From: an uncultured Bacteroidia bacterium
Lineage (GTDB): Bacteria; Bacteroidota; Bacteroidia; Bacteroidales; F082
Assembly (NCBI GenBank): GCA_902794155.1
Contig: CADBGN010000001.1
Coordinates: 1 to 64,000, forward strand
Length of the DNA stretch: 64,000 nucleotides
Direction of reading: 5' to 3'
Part shown: piece by piece, positions 44,322 through 52,891 of the stretch
How the letters are laid out: every line of letters starts with the position of its first letter
Position numbering within the stretch: the stretch's first letter is position 1
The notes under the pieces: generated by a model
The model's input: the letters and a program-made list of their open reading frames with translations, nothing else
What the model was told of the DNA's origin: nothing
Database searches by the model: none
Made by a program: the position numbers and the translations under genes

Positions 44322-45089
44322 TTACTGTCCATAAAACTCCAACCACTCTCGCAGCTCCTTCACAAGCTTATAAACCGTAGTATTTGGATTGGCTTCAATA
44401 GACTTCTTGCCTTGTTGGGCTGCATCCAGAGCTTGCGCTCTTGCAATGGCTTTGGCTTCGTCGCCGGACTTTATAATGATAGCGATGAGTTCATCCACAC
44501 TGATGTAGGGCTTGGAATGGTGCGCGTGGTCGTATAGAATTTGCTGGTCAGCAGCCCTGCCTTTATTGATGGCATTCTCCAACATGCCATAGAGGCAGGC
44601 GGACTTGTCAACACCTTCTGTCGCTTTTCTTGGAATCGGCTTGGTGTTGCTGACATTCACAAAATGCAGCAACAACCACAATTCAAAACATTCATTGCTA
44701 TATGCAATGTTGATGCTATTTTGATTAGCAACGGCAAAAGCCTCTTCAAATCTTTTTATGCCAGTCTCATTCAGATCCAAATCATCCTTGTCAAATACCG
44801 CCCAAACATGGTCAATGGTTTTAGGAATGATTTCTGTCATCGACAACCTTTTTTCTATGGCTTTTTCAACTACGCCCAATGAGTTTCTTCCCGTCCCAAC
44901 AGTCTCAATCCTAATGGTGTCCTTGGGAAGCAGTTCCTCAAACTTCTCTTGAAACACCTTACGGAAATATGCAGGCTCCGTGCTCTCGTCCTCGCAAACA
45001 ATCAGAAAAAACTCTTTATAATGTCGGATAATTAAAGGTCGTTTGTCGATTTCTTTTGTTTGTTCTATTAATTTCCCCTTTCTTGCCAT
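44322..45089 (-). CDS. RloB-like (AbiLii-type) protein
   Basis: A 255-residue protein of the RloB family. FFLIVCEDESTEPAYFRKVF matches the conserved N-terminal TOPRIM-like CExExTExxYF motif, VWAVFDKDDLDL is the central acidic motif, and IAYSNECFELWLLLHF is the third family signature. RloB proteins pair with RloA ATPases in AbiL-like abortive infection modules; a nuclease role is suspected from the TOPRIM-like acidic residues. The gene overlaps the end of the ATPase gene by 22 bp. Confidence 0.85.
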   Translation of the reverse strand: MARKGKLIEQTKEIDKRPLIIRHYKEFFLIVCEDESTEPAYFRKVFQEKFEELLPKDTIRIETVGTGRNSLGVVEKAIEKRLSMTEIIPKTIDHVWAVFDKDDLDLNETGIKRFEEAFAVANQNSINIAYSNECFELWLLLHFVNVSNTKPIPRKATEGVDKSACLYGMLENAINKGRAADQQILYDHAHHSKPYISVDELIAIIIKSGDEAKAIARAQALDAAQQGKKSIEANPNTTVYKLVKELREWLEFYGQ

Positions 45090-46399
45090 AACATCCTATG
45101 TATTTGTTTTTTGAAATCTCCTAACATCGGAATTGCGCCGTATCTGCCTTCCATATATCTTTTTTCTTTGTTCGTTTCCCATCTCTCTCTCTCCTCTGTT
45201 AGTTTGCCATTACGTTCATTAAAATACACAAAATCTGATAATGAAAACAGTTCTGTGCTCTCCCATTTATTCTTTTCTGCAAAACAAATCTGATCCCTCC
45301 TTAATTTGGAGTAACTTAAAAGATTAGTATCGTGAGTTGCAAAAATGAGTTGCGCGTGTTTGGGATTACAGACCTCGTCAAGAAACATGTCAATAATGTT
45401 AAGGGTCATAATTGGGTGTAATTTAGCATCAATTTCATCAATTATCAAAATTTCACCATTAAGAAGAGCTTTCAATATAGGACCTGTTAATTGAAGAGCC
45501 TTCTTTGAACCTTCAGATTCATAATTGTCAAAATCCCATAAAATAGTATTCTCAGCAGGAAAACTATTCGATGAATAAGTACGATGAATGGATTGGACAT
45601 TATATTGAACTCCTCCAATCAATCTCTCTTGAATAGACTTCGGTAAATTGTCGGGAACATTCTTCTCGTCTATGTCTTTTATTGAAATGTCTATTCCTTG
45701 AATATCAAGTGCAATAGCACTTAAATATTGGTTTATTTTTTCTCTGTATCCTTCTTGTTGCCATAATTCAACAGTGGTACTTTCAAACTTTTCTGTGTTT
45801 AACCCATTGATTACATAGAGAGAATTGAACCATGCAATAATTGTCTTTGCTTCTTCAACATTAAGAGCATCACATTGTGATAAAAACAATGCATTGTTCC
45901 GAGTTGCTTCAATGGCAATATCTATCAACTTTTTACTTCCCAAAAAGCCAGACCGAACATCAATTATATCATTTTCTCGGATAAATAAAGGGACTTCCCT
46001 GCCAATGTTTTTTCTATATAGCCATTCTTGAGTAATCGCAGTTTGAGTATATGAAAAACCATATCGATAACGTTTGCCGTCTGCAACAAAGACGATTTCT
46101 AACTCAGTAGGCTTTTCGTTGTAACCTTCCCTTAGTCTAAACGGATCGTAGGGAAGTTTTGTCGTTGACGAAGACCTTGCTGATAAATGTACAATAGCGT
46201 CCATCAAACTTATGCACATTATTAAATTTGATTTTCCACTAGCATTAGATCCATATATGGCAATTGCATTAAGAGCGGAAAATTGATTCTCCGAAATAAT
46301 GTTTTCAGAATACTCTTTTTGCTTGGGTGTGGGGAGTAAACTTAAAGTTTGTTTATCACCAATGGAGCGATAGTTGGTAACCGAAAATTCTACTAACAT
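45068..46399 (-). CDS. RloA-like AAA ATPase (AbiLi-type)
   Basis: A 443-residue ABC/SMC-like AAA_15/AAA_21 ATPase. FSVTNYRSIGDKQTLSL is the usual N-terminus, GSNASGKS (50-57) is Walker A, ILIIDEIDAKLHP is Walker B with the family's following LHP, and IFATHDTNLLS is the H-loop. A helical insertion lies between the motifs. These ATPases act with RloB-type partners and are found in phage-defence contexts. It is the first gene of a three-gene unit on the strand opposite to its neighbours, and appears inserted into the ECF-controlled cluster. Confidence 0.9.
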   Translation of the reverse strand: MLVEFSVTNYRSIGDKQTLSLLPTPKQKEYSENIISENQFSALNAIAIYGSNASGKSNLIMCISLMDAIVHLSARSSSTTKLPYDPFRLREGYNEKPTELEIVFVADGKRYRYGFSYTQTAITQEWLYRKNIGREVPLFIRENDIIDVRSGFLGSKKLIDIAIEATRNNALFLSQCDALNVEEAKTIIAWFNSLYVINGLNTEKFESTTVELWQQEGYREKINQYLSAIALDIQGIDISIKDIDEKNVPDNLPKSIQERLIGGVQYNVQSIHRTYSSNSFPAENTILWDFDNYESEGSKKALQLTGPILKALLNGEILIIDEIDAKLHPIMTLNIIDMFLDEVCNPKHAQLIFATHDTNLLSYSKLRRDQICFAEKNKWESTELFSLSDFVYFNERNGKLTEERERWETNKEKRYMEGRYGAIPMLGDFKKQIHRMLWQERGN

Positions 46400-46421
46400 A
46401 GCTTATTTTGAAATTTTTCTG

Positions 46422-46453
46422 CAAAATTACACATTTTACTTTGAATAGCGCAA
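46422..46453 (-). promoter_or_regulatory. promoter for the RloA/RloB operon
   Basis: On the minus strand: TTG (46451-46453), 21 bp, TAATTTTG (46422-46429), about 22 bp before the RloA start. Confidence 0.6.
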
Positions 46454-46500
46454 GTGTTTTATGGAAAAAGTCATTTTTTTCAAAAAAACTTTCCAAAAGA

Positions 46501-46529
46501 GGTTACTTTTCCGAGAACCCGTCATAAAA
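46501..46529 (+). promoter_or_regulatory. ECF-type promoter motif (copy 4)
   Basis: GGTTAC at 46501-46506, 14 bp, GTCATAAAA at 46521-46529. The A-tract and TTTCC upstream match copies 2 and 3. Confidence 0.65.
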
Positions 46530-46581
46530 AGGCAAACAAACACAAACAACAACAAGTTCAACAATCTAAAACACAAGTAAA

Positions 46582-47052
46582 ATGAAAAAGTATTTAGTTA
46601 TCGCAATCGCAATGATCATTGCACCGTTCACCACCTTCGCCCAGTATTACAGAACCACCACCACAATCAGCAGTTGGGGTAACAGCGTCGACACCCGTAC
46701 CACGGACTCTTACGGAAGAACTTTGGGTACCTCTTCAAGCACCATTGATCCTTGGGGTGGTGTGAGCACCACATACAAAGACTCCTATGGCAATCGCGTC
46801 GCTACCTCATCCACGAATACTGATTATCTGGGAAACACCAGTACTAGCTACCGGGACTCATACGGCAACAGAGTCGGTTCCGCATCTTCAAGTACGGATT
46901 ATTTAGGAAACACTACAACGACATACAGGGACTCGCACGGCAATAAGATTGGCTCCGCATCATCAAGCACGGACTATATGGGAAACACCACGACAACTTA
47001 TAGAGACCAGTACGGCAACACGGTTGGAACTTCCACGCTGTGGGGATGGTAA
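46582..47052 (+). CDS. secreted 25-residue tandem-repeat protein (copy 3)
   Basis: A 156-residue paralog of the 39650 product; residues about 24-75 are almost identical to it. The signal peptide is MKKYLVIAIAMIIAPFTTFAQ, then five repeats (TDYLGNTTTTYRDSHGNKIGS and similar), ending W-G-W. Here the usual aromatic W of the unit is often replaced by L or M (DYLGN, DYMGN). It has an ECF-type promoter and the shared leader. Instead of a CHAT gene it is followed by the envelope operon starting at 47089. Confidence 0.75.
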   Translation: MKKYLVIAIAMIIAPFTTFAQYYRTTTTISSWGNSVDTRTTDSYGRTLGTSSSTIDPWGGVSTTYKDSYGNRVATSSTNTDYLGNTSTSYRDSYGNRVGSASSSTDYLGNTTTTYRDSHGNKIGSASSSTDYMGNTTTTYRDQYGNTVGTSTLWGW

Positions 47053-47088
47053 TAAACATAAATACACACAAACTAAAGATAGTAAACA

Positions 47089-47655
47089 ATGGGTATTTTC
47101 AGAAGATTTGGCGGAAACACAACGGAGCCTCAGGCTCCCACCGCCAGTAAGGACACGATCAGGGAGGAGAACAATCCTGCAAGGAATAAAGAAGGAATCG
47201 TAACCATAGAATATGGTACGGGTTATCCAATAGATGTCATCTATGCATATATCAGGAAAGACTATTCTTCCAAAGGATACGATGATGCAATGGTCAATCC
47301 AGATGCTTCATATTTGGAAATGGGGAGACAACTTATCAAAAACGAACTTAAAAGCCTGTTTGACCAAATATCGGTGAGATATAAAGATGAAATCAAGCAG
47401 TTGGAAACCATGATTCGCATCAACGAGACCATGGGACTGACAGATACCGCAATGCATCTTCAAACCCAGAAAGATATCTACACCCGGCATCTGTCAGAGA
47501 TTGAAGAGATGAGGAAGGGTTTGGAATCGGGCAGTCAACAACTGCAACTGATGATAGGATCTTACGAAAAAGGATTCAAAACCGGAATTGCTGCCAAGTC
47601 AGTGGAACTCCTTAACAATTTAAACAACCATAAAACGCTCAGCAGCCATGAATAA
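47089..47655 (+). CDS. soluble coiled-coil protein coupled to DUF4407
   Basis: A 188-residue protein of unknown function. After a variable start (MGIFRRFGGNTTEPQ...) it has a predicted helical/coiled-coil region (about 75-165, FDQISVRYKDEIKQLETMIRI ... HLSEIEEMRKGLESG). No signal peptide. It overlaps the DUF4407 gene by 8 bp, so the two products are probably made in fixed ratio and interact, perhaps as a cytosolic partner of the membrane protein. Confidence 0.6.
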   Translation: MGIFRRFGGNTTEPQAPTASKDTIREENNPARNKEGIVTIEYGTGYPIDVIYAYIRKDYSSKGYDDAMVNPDASYLEMGRQLIKNELKSLFDQISVRYKDEIKQLETMIRINETMGLTDTAMHLQTQKDIYTRHLSEIEEMRKGLESGSQQLQLMIGSYEKGFKTGIAAKSVELLNNLNNHKTLSSHE

Positions 47656-48652
47656 GAACAATATAAACCTTCTGACCAAATGTGGTTGTGCCCTGATTGG
47701 TTGGAATCCGACCATCTTGGCAGAATGCGGTGAAGCGAGCTTCCGCACTTTGAAAAAGTACATGTCGGCGATCCTTATCCTTGCCATTGTTTGGGGTACT
47801 ATCGGATATCTGTTCGCGGATCGATATATTGGAGTGAGCAATACATTGGCAAAAGCAGCGGTGTCAGCAATCTTTGTCGTTATTATCATTTGCATCGAAC
47901 GATTCATCATCCTAAAAGTCGGCAAATCAAAGGTAACTGGTATAATGAGAATCATCCTTGCTTTCTTGATGGCTACTTTGGGAGCCACCATCTTTGACCA
48001 GATGATCTTCAAAAACGATGTGGAAGTGAAGATGAAGGAATCTCGGGATGAAATGGCCAATGAGGCTATCAAGAGACAGTCGGTTTTGTTGGATGAGGAA
48101 ATGAATAATATCGTGGTCCAAAGAGATTCGGTGCAGCGCGAGTTGCTAAGTCTTTATGAGCAGATCAATGCCAAACCTAATATTGAGACCACTAACTCTA
48201 CCGTTATCAGGGTTCCCAATGGTGTTGACGAATCTGGCAAGACCATTTACCAAACCCAAACTCAAGTCACAAAAAGCACCATGCCCAATCCGTTGAACTC
48301 CCAGGCAAGATTGGACGAGGAGACGCTAAAAACATACGATGGCCAACTGGAAAACCTAAGAAACCAAAAGATCAATCTCGCTGATAAAATCAGGGAAGAA
48401 TATGCCACGGCTAGAGTTGGTTTCCTTGAGGAATTGAAAGTGTTGTTTCGGTACATTGTCTTTCAGGATACCATAGCGGCCATTTTCTATGTTTGTCTGT
48501 TCCTTTTCATGATGTCATTGGAGATATTGGTGGTTTCAAGTAAATTGGGCGAAACCGATTGCGACTACGATTTGTTGGTGGAACATCAGTTGAAAGTGAA
48601 GAATGCCACGCTGCAAAGGACACAAGAACGTTTGTTGAACGAGAACCAATAA
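47648..48652 (+). CDS. DUF4407 membrane protein
   Basis: A 334-residue protein matching DUF4407: membrane helices at about 39-57, 66-86 and 98-117, a long coiled-coil outer loop (about 125-280, with QSVLLDEEMNNIVVQRDSVQREL), and a fourth helix near 286-310 (AAIFYVCLFLFMMSLEIL). The motif VIIICIERFIILKV with LGATIFDQMIF is typical. The function of the family is not established; its build suggests a mechanosensing or scaffold role in the inner membrane. A terminator of the repeated kind follows. Confidence 0.8.
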   Translation: MNKNNINLLTKCGCALIGWNPTILAECGEASFRTLKKYMSAILILAIVWGTIGYLFADRYIGVSNTLAKAAVSAIFVVIIICIERFIILKVGKSKVTGIMRIILAFLMATLGATIFDQMIFKNDVEVKMKESRDEMANEAIKRQSVLLDEEMNNIVVQRDSVQRELLSLYEQINAKPNIETTNSTVIRVPNGVDESGKTIYQTQTQVTKSTMPNPLNSQARLDEETLKTYDGQLENLRNQKINLADKIREEYATARVGFLEELKVLFRYIVFQDTIAAIFYVCLFLFMMSLEILVVSSKLGETDCDYDLLVEHQLKVKNATLQRTQERLLNENQ

Positions 48653-48670
48653 CTATCTTTACTTGTGTTT

Positions 48671-48705
48671 GGCCCGGCCGGGAACTAAATCTTGGCTGGG
48701 CCTTT
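48671..48705 (+). terminator. terminator homologous to those at 35254 and 40190
   Basis: 12-bp stem (48671-48682 with 48691-48702), then TTT; preceded by ACTTGTGTTT, as in the other two copies. Confidence 0.75.
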
Positions 48706-48724
48706 AAAAAACATGATAACTATA

Positions 48725-48753
48725 GGTTACCTTTTCAAAAAGACGACATTAAA
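48725..48753 (+). promoter_or_regulatory. ECF-type promoter motif (copy 5)
   Basis: GGTTAC at 48725-48730, 14 bp, GACATTAAA ending at 48753; 55 bp before the ATG at 48808. Confidence 0.65.
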
Positions 48754-48807
48754 GGACAAATAATGAATCTAACAACTAAAAACTAACAACATTTATAGGA
48801 GGTAAAA

Positions 48808-48963
48808 ATGAAAACAAAGTTGTTTCTTTTAGCCATGATTGCTTTAATATTCATGAGCGGTTGTCAAAAGCCAACTGCGGTTTGTAGAGACGGACACTAT
48901 AGTTATAGCCAAAGCCGTAGAGGGACTTGCTCTCACCATGGAGGGGTGGCATATTGGAAATGA
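48808..48963 (+). CDS. DUF3761-type small lipoprotein
   Basis: A 51-residue product with a lipoprotein signal (FLLAMIALIFMSGC, lipobox M-S-G-C) followed by VCRDGHYSYSQSRRGTCSHHGGVAYW, the compact core of DUF3761 (Cys-Asp-Gly-x-Tyr-Ser ... Cys-Ser-x-His-Gly-Gly-Val). The mature protein would be almost only this domain, anchored to a membrane. It has a textbook AGGAGGT Shine-Dalgarno (48798-48803 region), rare in this genome, and an ECF-type promoter, which together suggest strong induced expression. It begins the operon that continues to 52707. Confidence 0.75.
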   Translation: MKTKLFLLAMIALIFMSGCQKPTAVCRDGHYSYSQSRRGTCSHHGGVAYWK

Positions 48964-49003
48964 CAACAAGTAATTTTCATCATCAATCATAAAACATAAA
49001 AAC

Positions 49004-49216
49004 ATGAGTAAAGTATCAAAAATCATCGTGACCATTGTCATCATCGTATTGTTCATCGTATTGTTTGCCGTTATCGTAGGCGTTCGCGGCGACGCTGGAT
49101 ACAAAACCCCAGGACCACTTGGCTTGATTGTCGGATTTGGAATGATCGGAGCCATCAGAGCAGTCTGGAAAAAAGACGAAAATGAAAACAAAGACAACCA
49201 TCCCACCAAGCAATAA
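49004..49216 (+). CDS. small two-segment membrane protein
   Basis: A 70-residue protein with a strong helix at about 6-27 (KIIVTIVIIVLFIVLFAVIVGV), a second weaker one at about 38-54 (PLGLIVGFGMIGAIRAV), and a charged Lys/Asp/Glu-rich cytosolic tail. No family is assigned. It is 40 bp after the DUF3761 gene and 25 bp before the J-domain gene, in the same operon. Confidence 0.65.
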   Translation: MSKVSKIIVTIVIIVLFIVLFAVIVGVRGDAGYKTPGPLGLIVGFGMIGAIRAVWKKDENENKDNHPTKQ

Positions 49217-49241
49217 GTAGAACTTCAAAACACTCACGACC

Positions 49242-50390
49242 ATGTTCAAAGACTATTACAAGATACTTGGAATCGCTAAAAATGCCACCCAAGAAGAGAT
49301 CAAAAAGGCTTACCGAAGCCAATCGCTTCGATGGCATCCTGATAAAAATCCGGGGATGGATACAACGGCAAAAATGCAGGATATCAACGAGGCTTACAAC
49401 ATTCTGAAGGATGTCGCTACAAGGGAAAGGTATGATGCCGAATATGCCAGATTCAATTCCACAAGATTTGAGCATCCAAGGGCAAGCAAAAAAGAAGAAC
49501 CCGAATACGACATTAAGGATGAGACCTTGAAGGAAGACATCAAGGAGGCCAGAAAAGCCGCTGAAGACTATGTCCGCGAGTTCTGTGCTTCGCTGAAGAA
49601 AGATTCAAAGAAAGCAGTGCGAGGTGCATGGGATGAAATGAAAGGATATCTCATCTTTAGCGTCATCATGTCGTTTATTGTGATGGCAGTCATGACTTGT
49701 TCAGGGTGCCAATCACCGGTAGAGCGATTCGCCGAGTTAAACTCTATAGATTATTCGGCGCTGTTGACCGAAGGTCTGGACAAACCACCAGTCCCGAGAA
49801 AGTTGCCTGCAATGCAAGTCAACGACGCCAATCATTGGAAAAGCCATACGTTTTTCAATGCGTTCTCGTTGAAGGTGCCCGTCACCGTTGAGTTGCAGAC
49901 CAAAGACAGCCCCTACATGAAGCAGTCGATACAAAGAGGGTATCAAACCCGGGATAATGTGGTTATCTTCCAGCAGAAAGGTTTGGGCAAAATGACACCC
50001 AAGGCTATGGACCAGTATTGCAGAATCATGATTGCTTATGTGGAAGGGAACTATGGCGACTTTCTCCATAGAGACGAAACTGAATACTTAGACAGTGAGT
50101 TTAGGCAAATTATTGGTGAGATGGTCGCTTCATGTATAGGCCCCAATGCGCGACTGATAGGAACATTCAGTTATGAATGGGTGCGCATCAACAATGCCAA
50201 CGCCATCATGGTAACCTATAGAAGAACCGGAAATAACTTTGATGCTTCTATTCCTGTCAGCTGTAAGATGCTCTTCATGGGAGATAACGACAGGTCTGTC
50301 CAAATGGTACTTTCCTACAGGGAGAAAGAGGCAAGCTTGTGGGCAGATGATTTTGAACAGGTATTGAGAAGTTTTGAATGGAAGGACTAA
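49242..50390 (+). CDS. membrane-anchored J-domain (DnaJ-like) protein
   Basis: A 382-residue protein. Residues 1-67 are a J-domain with intact HPD (32-34) in LRWHPDKNPG, so it should recruit and stimulate a DnaK-type Hsp70. A charged linker is followed by one membrane helix at about 134-153. The remaining 230 residues, after the helix, form an unknown domain. There is no Gly/Phe region or zinc finger, so it is a specialised J-protein rather than a general DnaJ. Its place in an ECF-controlled envelope operon suggests that it brings Hsp70 to the inner membrane during envelope stress, which is inference. Confidence 0.85.
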   Translation: MFKDYYKILGIAKNATQEEIKKAYRSQSLRWHPDKNPGMDTTAKMQDINEAYNILKDVATRERYDAEYARFNSTRFEHPRASKKEEPEYDIKDETLKEDIKEARKAAEDYVREFCASLKKDSKKAVRGAWDEMKGYLIFSVIMSFIVMAVMTCSGCQSPVERFAELNSIDYSALLTEGLDKPPVPRKLPAMQVNDANHWKSHTFFNAFSLKVPVTVELQTKDSPYMKQSIQRGYQTRDNVVIFQQKGLGKMTPKAMDQYCRIMIAYVEGNYGDFLHRDETEYLDSEFRQIIGEMVASCIGPNARLIGTFSYEWVRINNANAIMVTYRRTGNNFDASIPVSCKMLFMGDNDRSVQMVLSYREKEASLWADDFEQVLRSFEWKD

Positions 50391-50403
50391 AAACGCTACA
50401 ACC

Positions 50404-51063
50404 ATGGAAGAATACAAAGACAAATACACTTCATTTGATAAAGAATCGAAAACACAAGAGATTATTGGTACGGTCGTGGTCGTCTGCTTTTGTGTGGCAA
50501 TATGCGGATGCTTTGTTTACGACCTTATCACCTCGGTCCCTGTTTATTCCTCGGTTATGGGATTTGTTTTTGTGGCGGTAATCGCGTTATATTTCCTTTT
50601 ATGCCGACCATTGAAAAACATTGACGTTTTGGAGCGACGTATCTGCAAGCGACTCGACAAGCAAGGATATTTTCACGAAAAGAGGGAAGGCACATTGTAT
50701 GTCACAAAAAATGACCAGCATTTTCGCGTTCATATTGTGAATAGTTGTGAAAAAAAGATCAAACAGTTGTACTTTGTGTATGAATTTGGTGATGATAACT
50801 TTGAGAAAGTGAGCATGGATGGTTGGACCCGTGCTGCAAACTCCATCAATCTGAACAATTCAAGGACGGTCTTTGTCACTTTGGAAGATCATTTTTGTTG
50901 CTGTTATCAGAGTGCTATTCTTAATTCAAGAGACTTTATGAAAGAATTTGATAGAGCATATAGAGCCATTGGAGGCGCTTTGGAGGATTATAGGAAGATT
51001 TATCCGTATTTGGAGCGGGATTATCCCAACAACACGGAAAATAAAACTATTGGATTTAAATAA
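50404..51063 (+). CDS. membrane protein of unknown function
   Basis: A 219-residue protein with two adjacent membrane helices (about 22-43 and 51-70: IIGTVVVVCFCVAICGC, then SSVMGFVFVAVIALYFLLC) and a soluble C-terminal half of about 145 residues with cysteines at FCCCYQSA. No family is known to me. The start is taken at MEEYKDKY, 13 bp after the J-domain stop; a start at 50374 would overlap that gene by 17 bp. Confidence 0.65.
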   Translation: MEEYKDKYTSFDKESKTQEIIGTVVVVCFCVAICGCFVYDLITSVPVYSSVMGFVFVAVIALYFLLCRPLKNIDVLERRICKRLDKQGYFHEKREGTLYVTKNDQHFRVHIVNSCEKKIKQLYFVYEFGDDNFEKVSMDGWTRAANSINLNNSRTVFVTLEDHFCCCYQSAILNSRDFMKEFDRAYRAIGGALEDYRKIYPYLERDYPNNTENKTIGFK

Positions 51064-51072
51064 GCAAAATGG

Positions 51073-52707
51073 ATGATTATGAAGACTTGGATTATTATCG
51101 CCATTTATTGGTCGGTGGCTGTTGGTGCGACATATTGCATTCGCGCATATAACAACAAGAAAAACCGCTTCAAGATAGCGGCTTTTAAGGCACTTGGGAT
51201 AACAACAACACCTTCTCTGTGGAAACGGATTGGCACGCATGCAGCCATAGTTTTTCTGGTGCCGCCTTTGATGCCTGTCATTATCATCGTGTTCCTAATC
51301 GACAAATCCTTAAAACACAATAAAATGAAAAAGAAAATGAAAACAGAAACAGAGCCGCAGGAAGAGAAGAAGTACACGGCCAAGATGGAAGAGAATCTTC
51401 CCAATGACATTTTTACACAGGCATCGAAGGTTATGCTGGACGCTTTGATCTTTGGGACATTTGACGACTTTGAGAACATGCTGGACGAGAAGGTTGAGAC
51501 CGTATTGTATAGGCTGAAGACCATAAAAGGGAAGGCCGACGTGGTGTCTTACTGGTGGGACTGGAGGAAAAGGTTTGTTGCGACCAAAAAAGTGACCAAC
51601 TTTAATGTCGTTATGAGCCGCTATTATTCCCATGCTTGTATAAGGATAGAGACTGTTCAACTGATCATGTTCCAAATCGAGGAAGGAAAGATTGTCAAAA
51701 TCGTTTCGTTGCCCGAGCGTTTGACGTCGCCCTACTCCGACGACAACATGCTCAACTACCCCATGGAGTATAAGCGGATAAAACAATTCCTGGCACCATT
51801 GGAGGAATCTGTTGACAAAGACGGGAACCCCATGCCGCTGACGGACAGAATACCCTGCTTGCATTGTGGGACAGAATCGCAGGATTTGAGATGGTATAGC
51901 ATTAGGATTCCAGAATGGTTTTATAAGAACTGGACACTTGGACAGGTGTCAGTCTGTCCCCATTGTGGCCAAGTTGTGGAATACAAGGAGGTGAAAACCG
52001 AGGAATCCGATGACGAGAAGGACGTACCGGTAGAAGGCTCAAAGTATTCCGACAAAGGCAATGAATATTCGGAATATGCGGAAAAGATGTATGGTAAAGA
52101 CAGAATAAGCTTTCTTGAGAAAGCCGTGGACGATGAGATTGTTCCGGAATTGAGAGAAGTTGTCAGAAAAGCGTTTGTGGATCATTTAATCCCGGAGCCG
52201 TCAGAGATAAGCGTTGAGGACGGCTGTAGGTTTGATTTGGCTATGCCGTCATTTGAAGGGTCTGGCGACATCACACATATTAAAATTGTAGATGCTGAAG
52301 GAAATGAAACGGAAGACCTTATTGAGCATTTAAAGGTCAATGCGACAGAGATGGCGGTTTGGCAGTTGTTTCTGCTCGAAAACTATCTTACTGTTCTGCC
52401 AACCGTTTGGCACGGTGGATACAATAGATGCGAATACATATTCAAGGAATCGGATGTTGACGACATTATGCCGTTGAAATATCATGATTTAACAGCACTA
52501 ATCAAACAAGGGAAATTGTTGCCTTTTGTAGAAGTTAGTAAGGAAGATGAGGACAGCTACGTAGCCTTTGTCGATTGTACCTATTGGAATAATTGGAAGG
52601 GGCTGGCCAGGGAACGTGTCACATACAAGATAAAAGCTGGAAGCGTTGTGTCTAAAACGAGAAACGAAGAAATTCTTTTCCAGTTCCATTGCGGAATGTG
52701 GTTTTGA
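51073..52707 (+). CDS. membrane-anchored zinc-ribbon protein of unknown function
   Basis: A 544-residue protein. Two N-terminal hydrophobic segments (about 4-24 and 54-77) precede a Lys/Glu-rich linker. The region about 110-215 (FTQASKVMLDALIFGTFDDFENMLDEKVE ... KIVKIVSLPERL) has the look of an NTF2/SnoaL-like fold, and CLHCGTESQD ... SVCPHCGQ (about 262-300) is a zinc ribbon. The C-terminal 200 residues are unassigned. A start two codons later (51079, MKTW) is equally possible. It is the last gene of the operon that starts at 48808. Confidence 0.65.
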   Translation: MIMKTWIIIAIYWSVAVGATYCIRAYNNKKNRFKIAAFKALGITTTPSLWKRIGTHAAIVFLVPPLMPVIIIVFLIDKSLKHNKMKKKMKTETEPQEEKKYTAKMEENLPNDIFTQASKVMLDALIFGTFDDFENMLDEKVETVLYRLKTIKGKADVVSYWWDWRKRFVATKKVTNFNVVMSRYYSHACIRIETVQLIMFQIEEGKIVKIVSLPERLTSPYSDDNMLNYPMEYKRIKQFLAPLEESVDKDGNPMPLTDRIPCLHCGTESQDLRWYSIRIPEWFYKNWTLGQVSVCPHCGQVVEYKEVKTEESDDEKDVPVEGSKYSDKGNEYSEYAEKMYGKDRISFLEKAVDDEIVPELREVVRKAFVDHLIPEPSEISVEDGCRFDLAMPSFEGSGDITHIKIVDAEGNETEDLIEHLKVNATEMAVWQLFLLENYLTVLPTVWHGGYNRCEYIFKESDVDDIMPLKYHDLTALIKQGKLLPFVEVSKEDEDSYVAFVDCTYWNNWKGLARERVTYKIKAGSVVSKTRNEEILFQFHCGMWF

Positions 52708-52732
52708 TATATAAACGACATTGCTGTTGGGA

Positions 52733-52782
52733 AAAAGTTATCAACACCACTTGCGGGACGCAGGAATTAAGCATTAACTTTG
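52733..52782 (+). promoter_or_regulatory. GTTATCAACA-type promoter module (copy 1)
   Basis: AAAAGTTATCAACACC (52733-52748), TTG at 52751-52753, 21 bp, TAACTTTG at 52775-52782. Same layout as 54081-54130 and 55793-55842. The conserved block abuts the -33 element, where a regulator could bind. Confidence 0.6.
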
Positions 52783-52891
52783 TAAGGTTGCAAGACAAAT
52801 GAACATATATTTAATTACCAATACTTTACAAGCAAAGAACATGAAAAAATGCATATTTTATGCTTGACGATAAAAACGGTAAAGAATAGTG

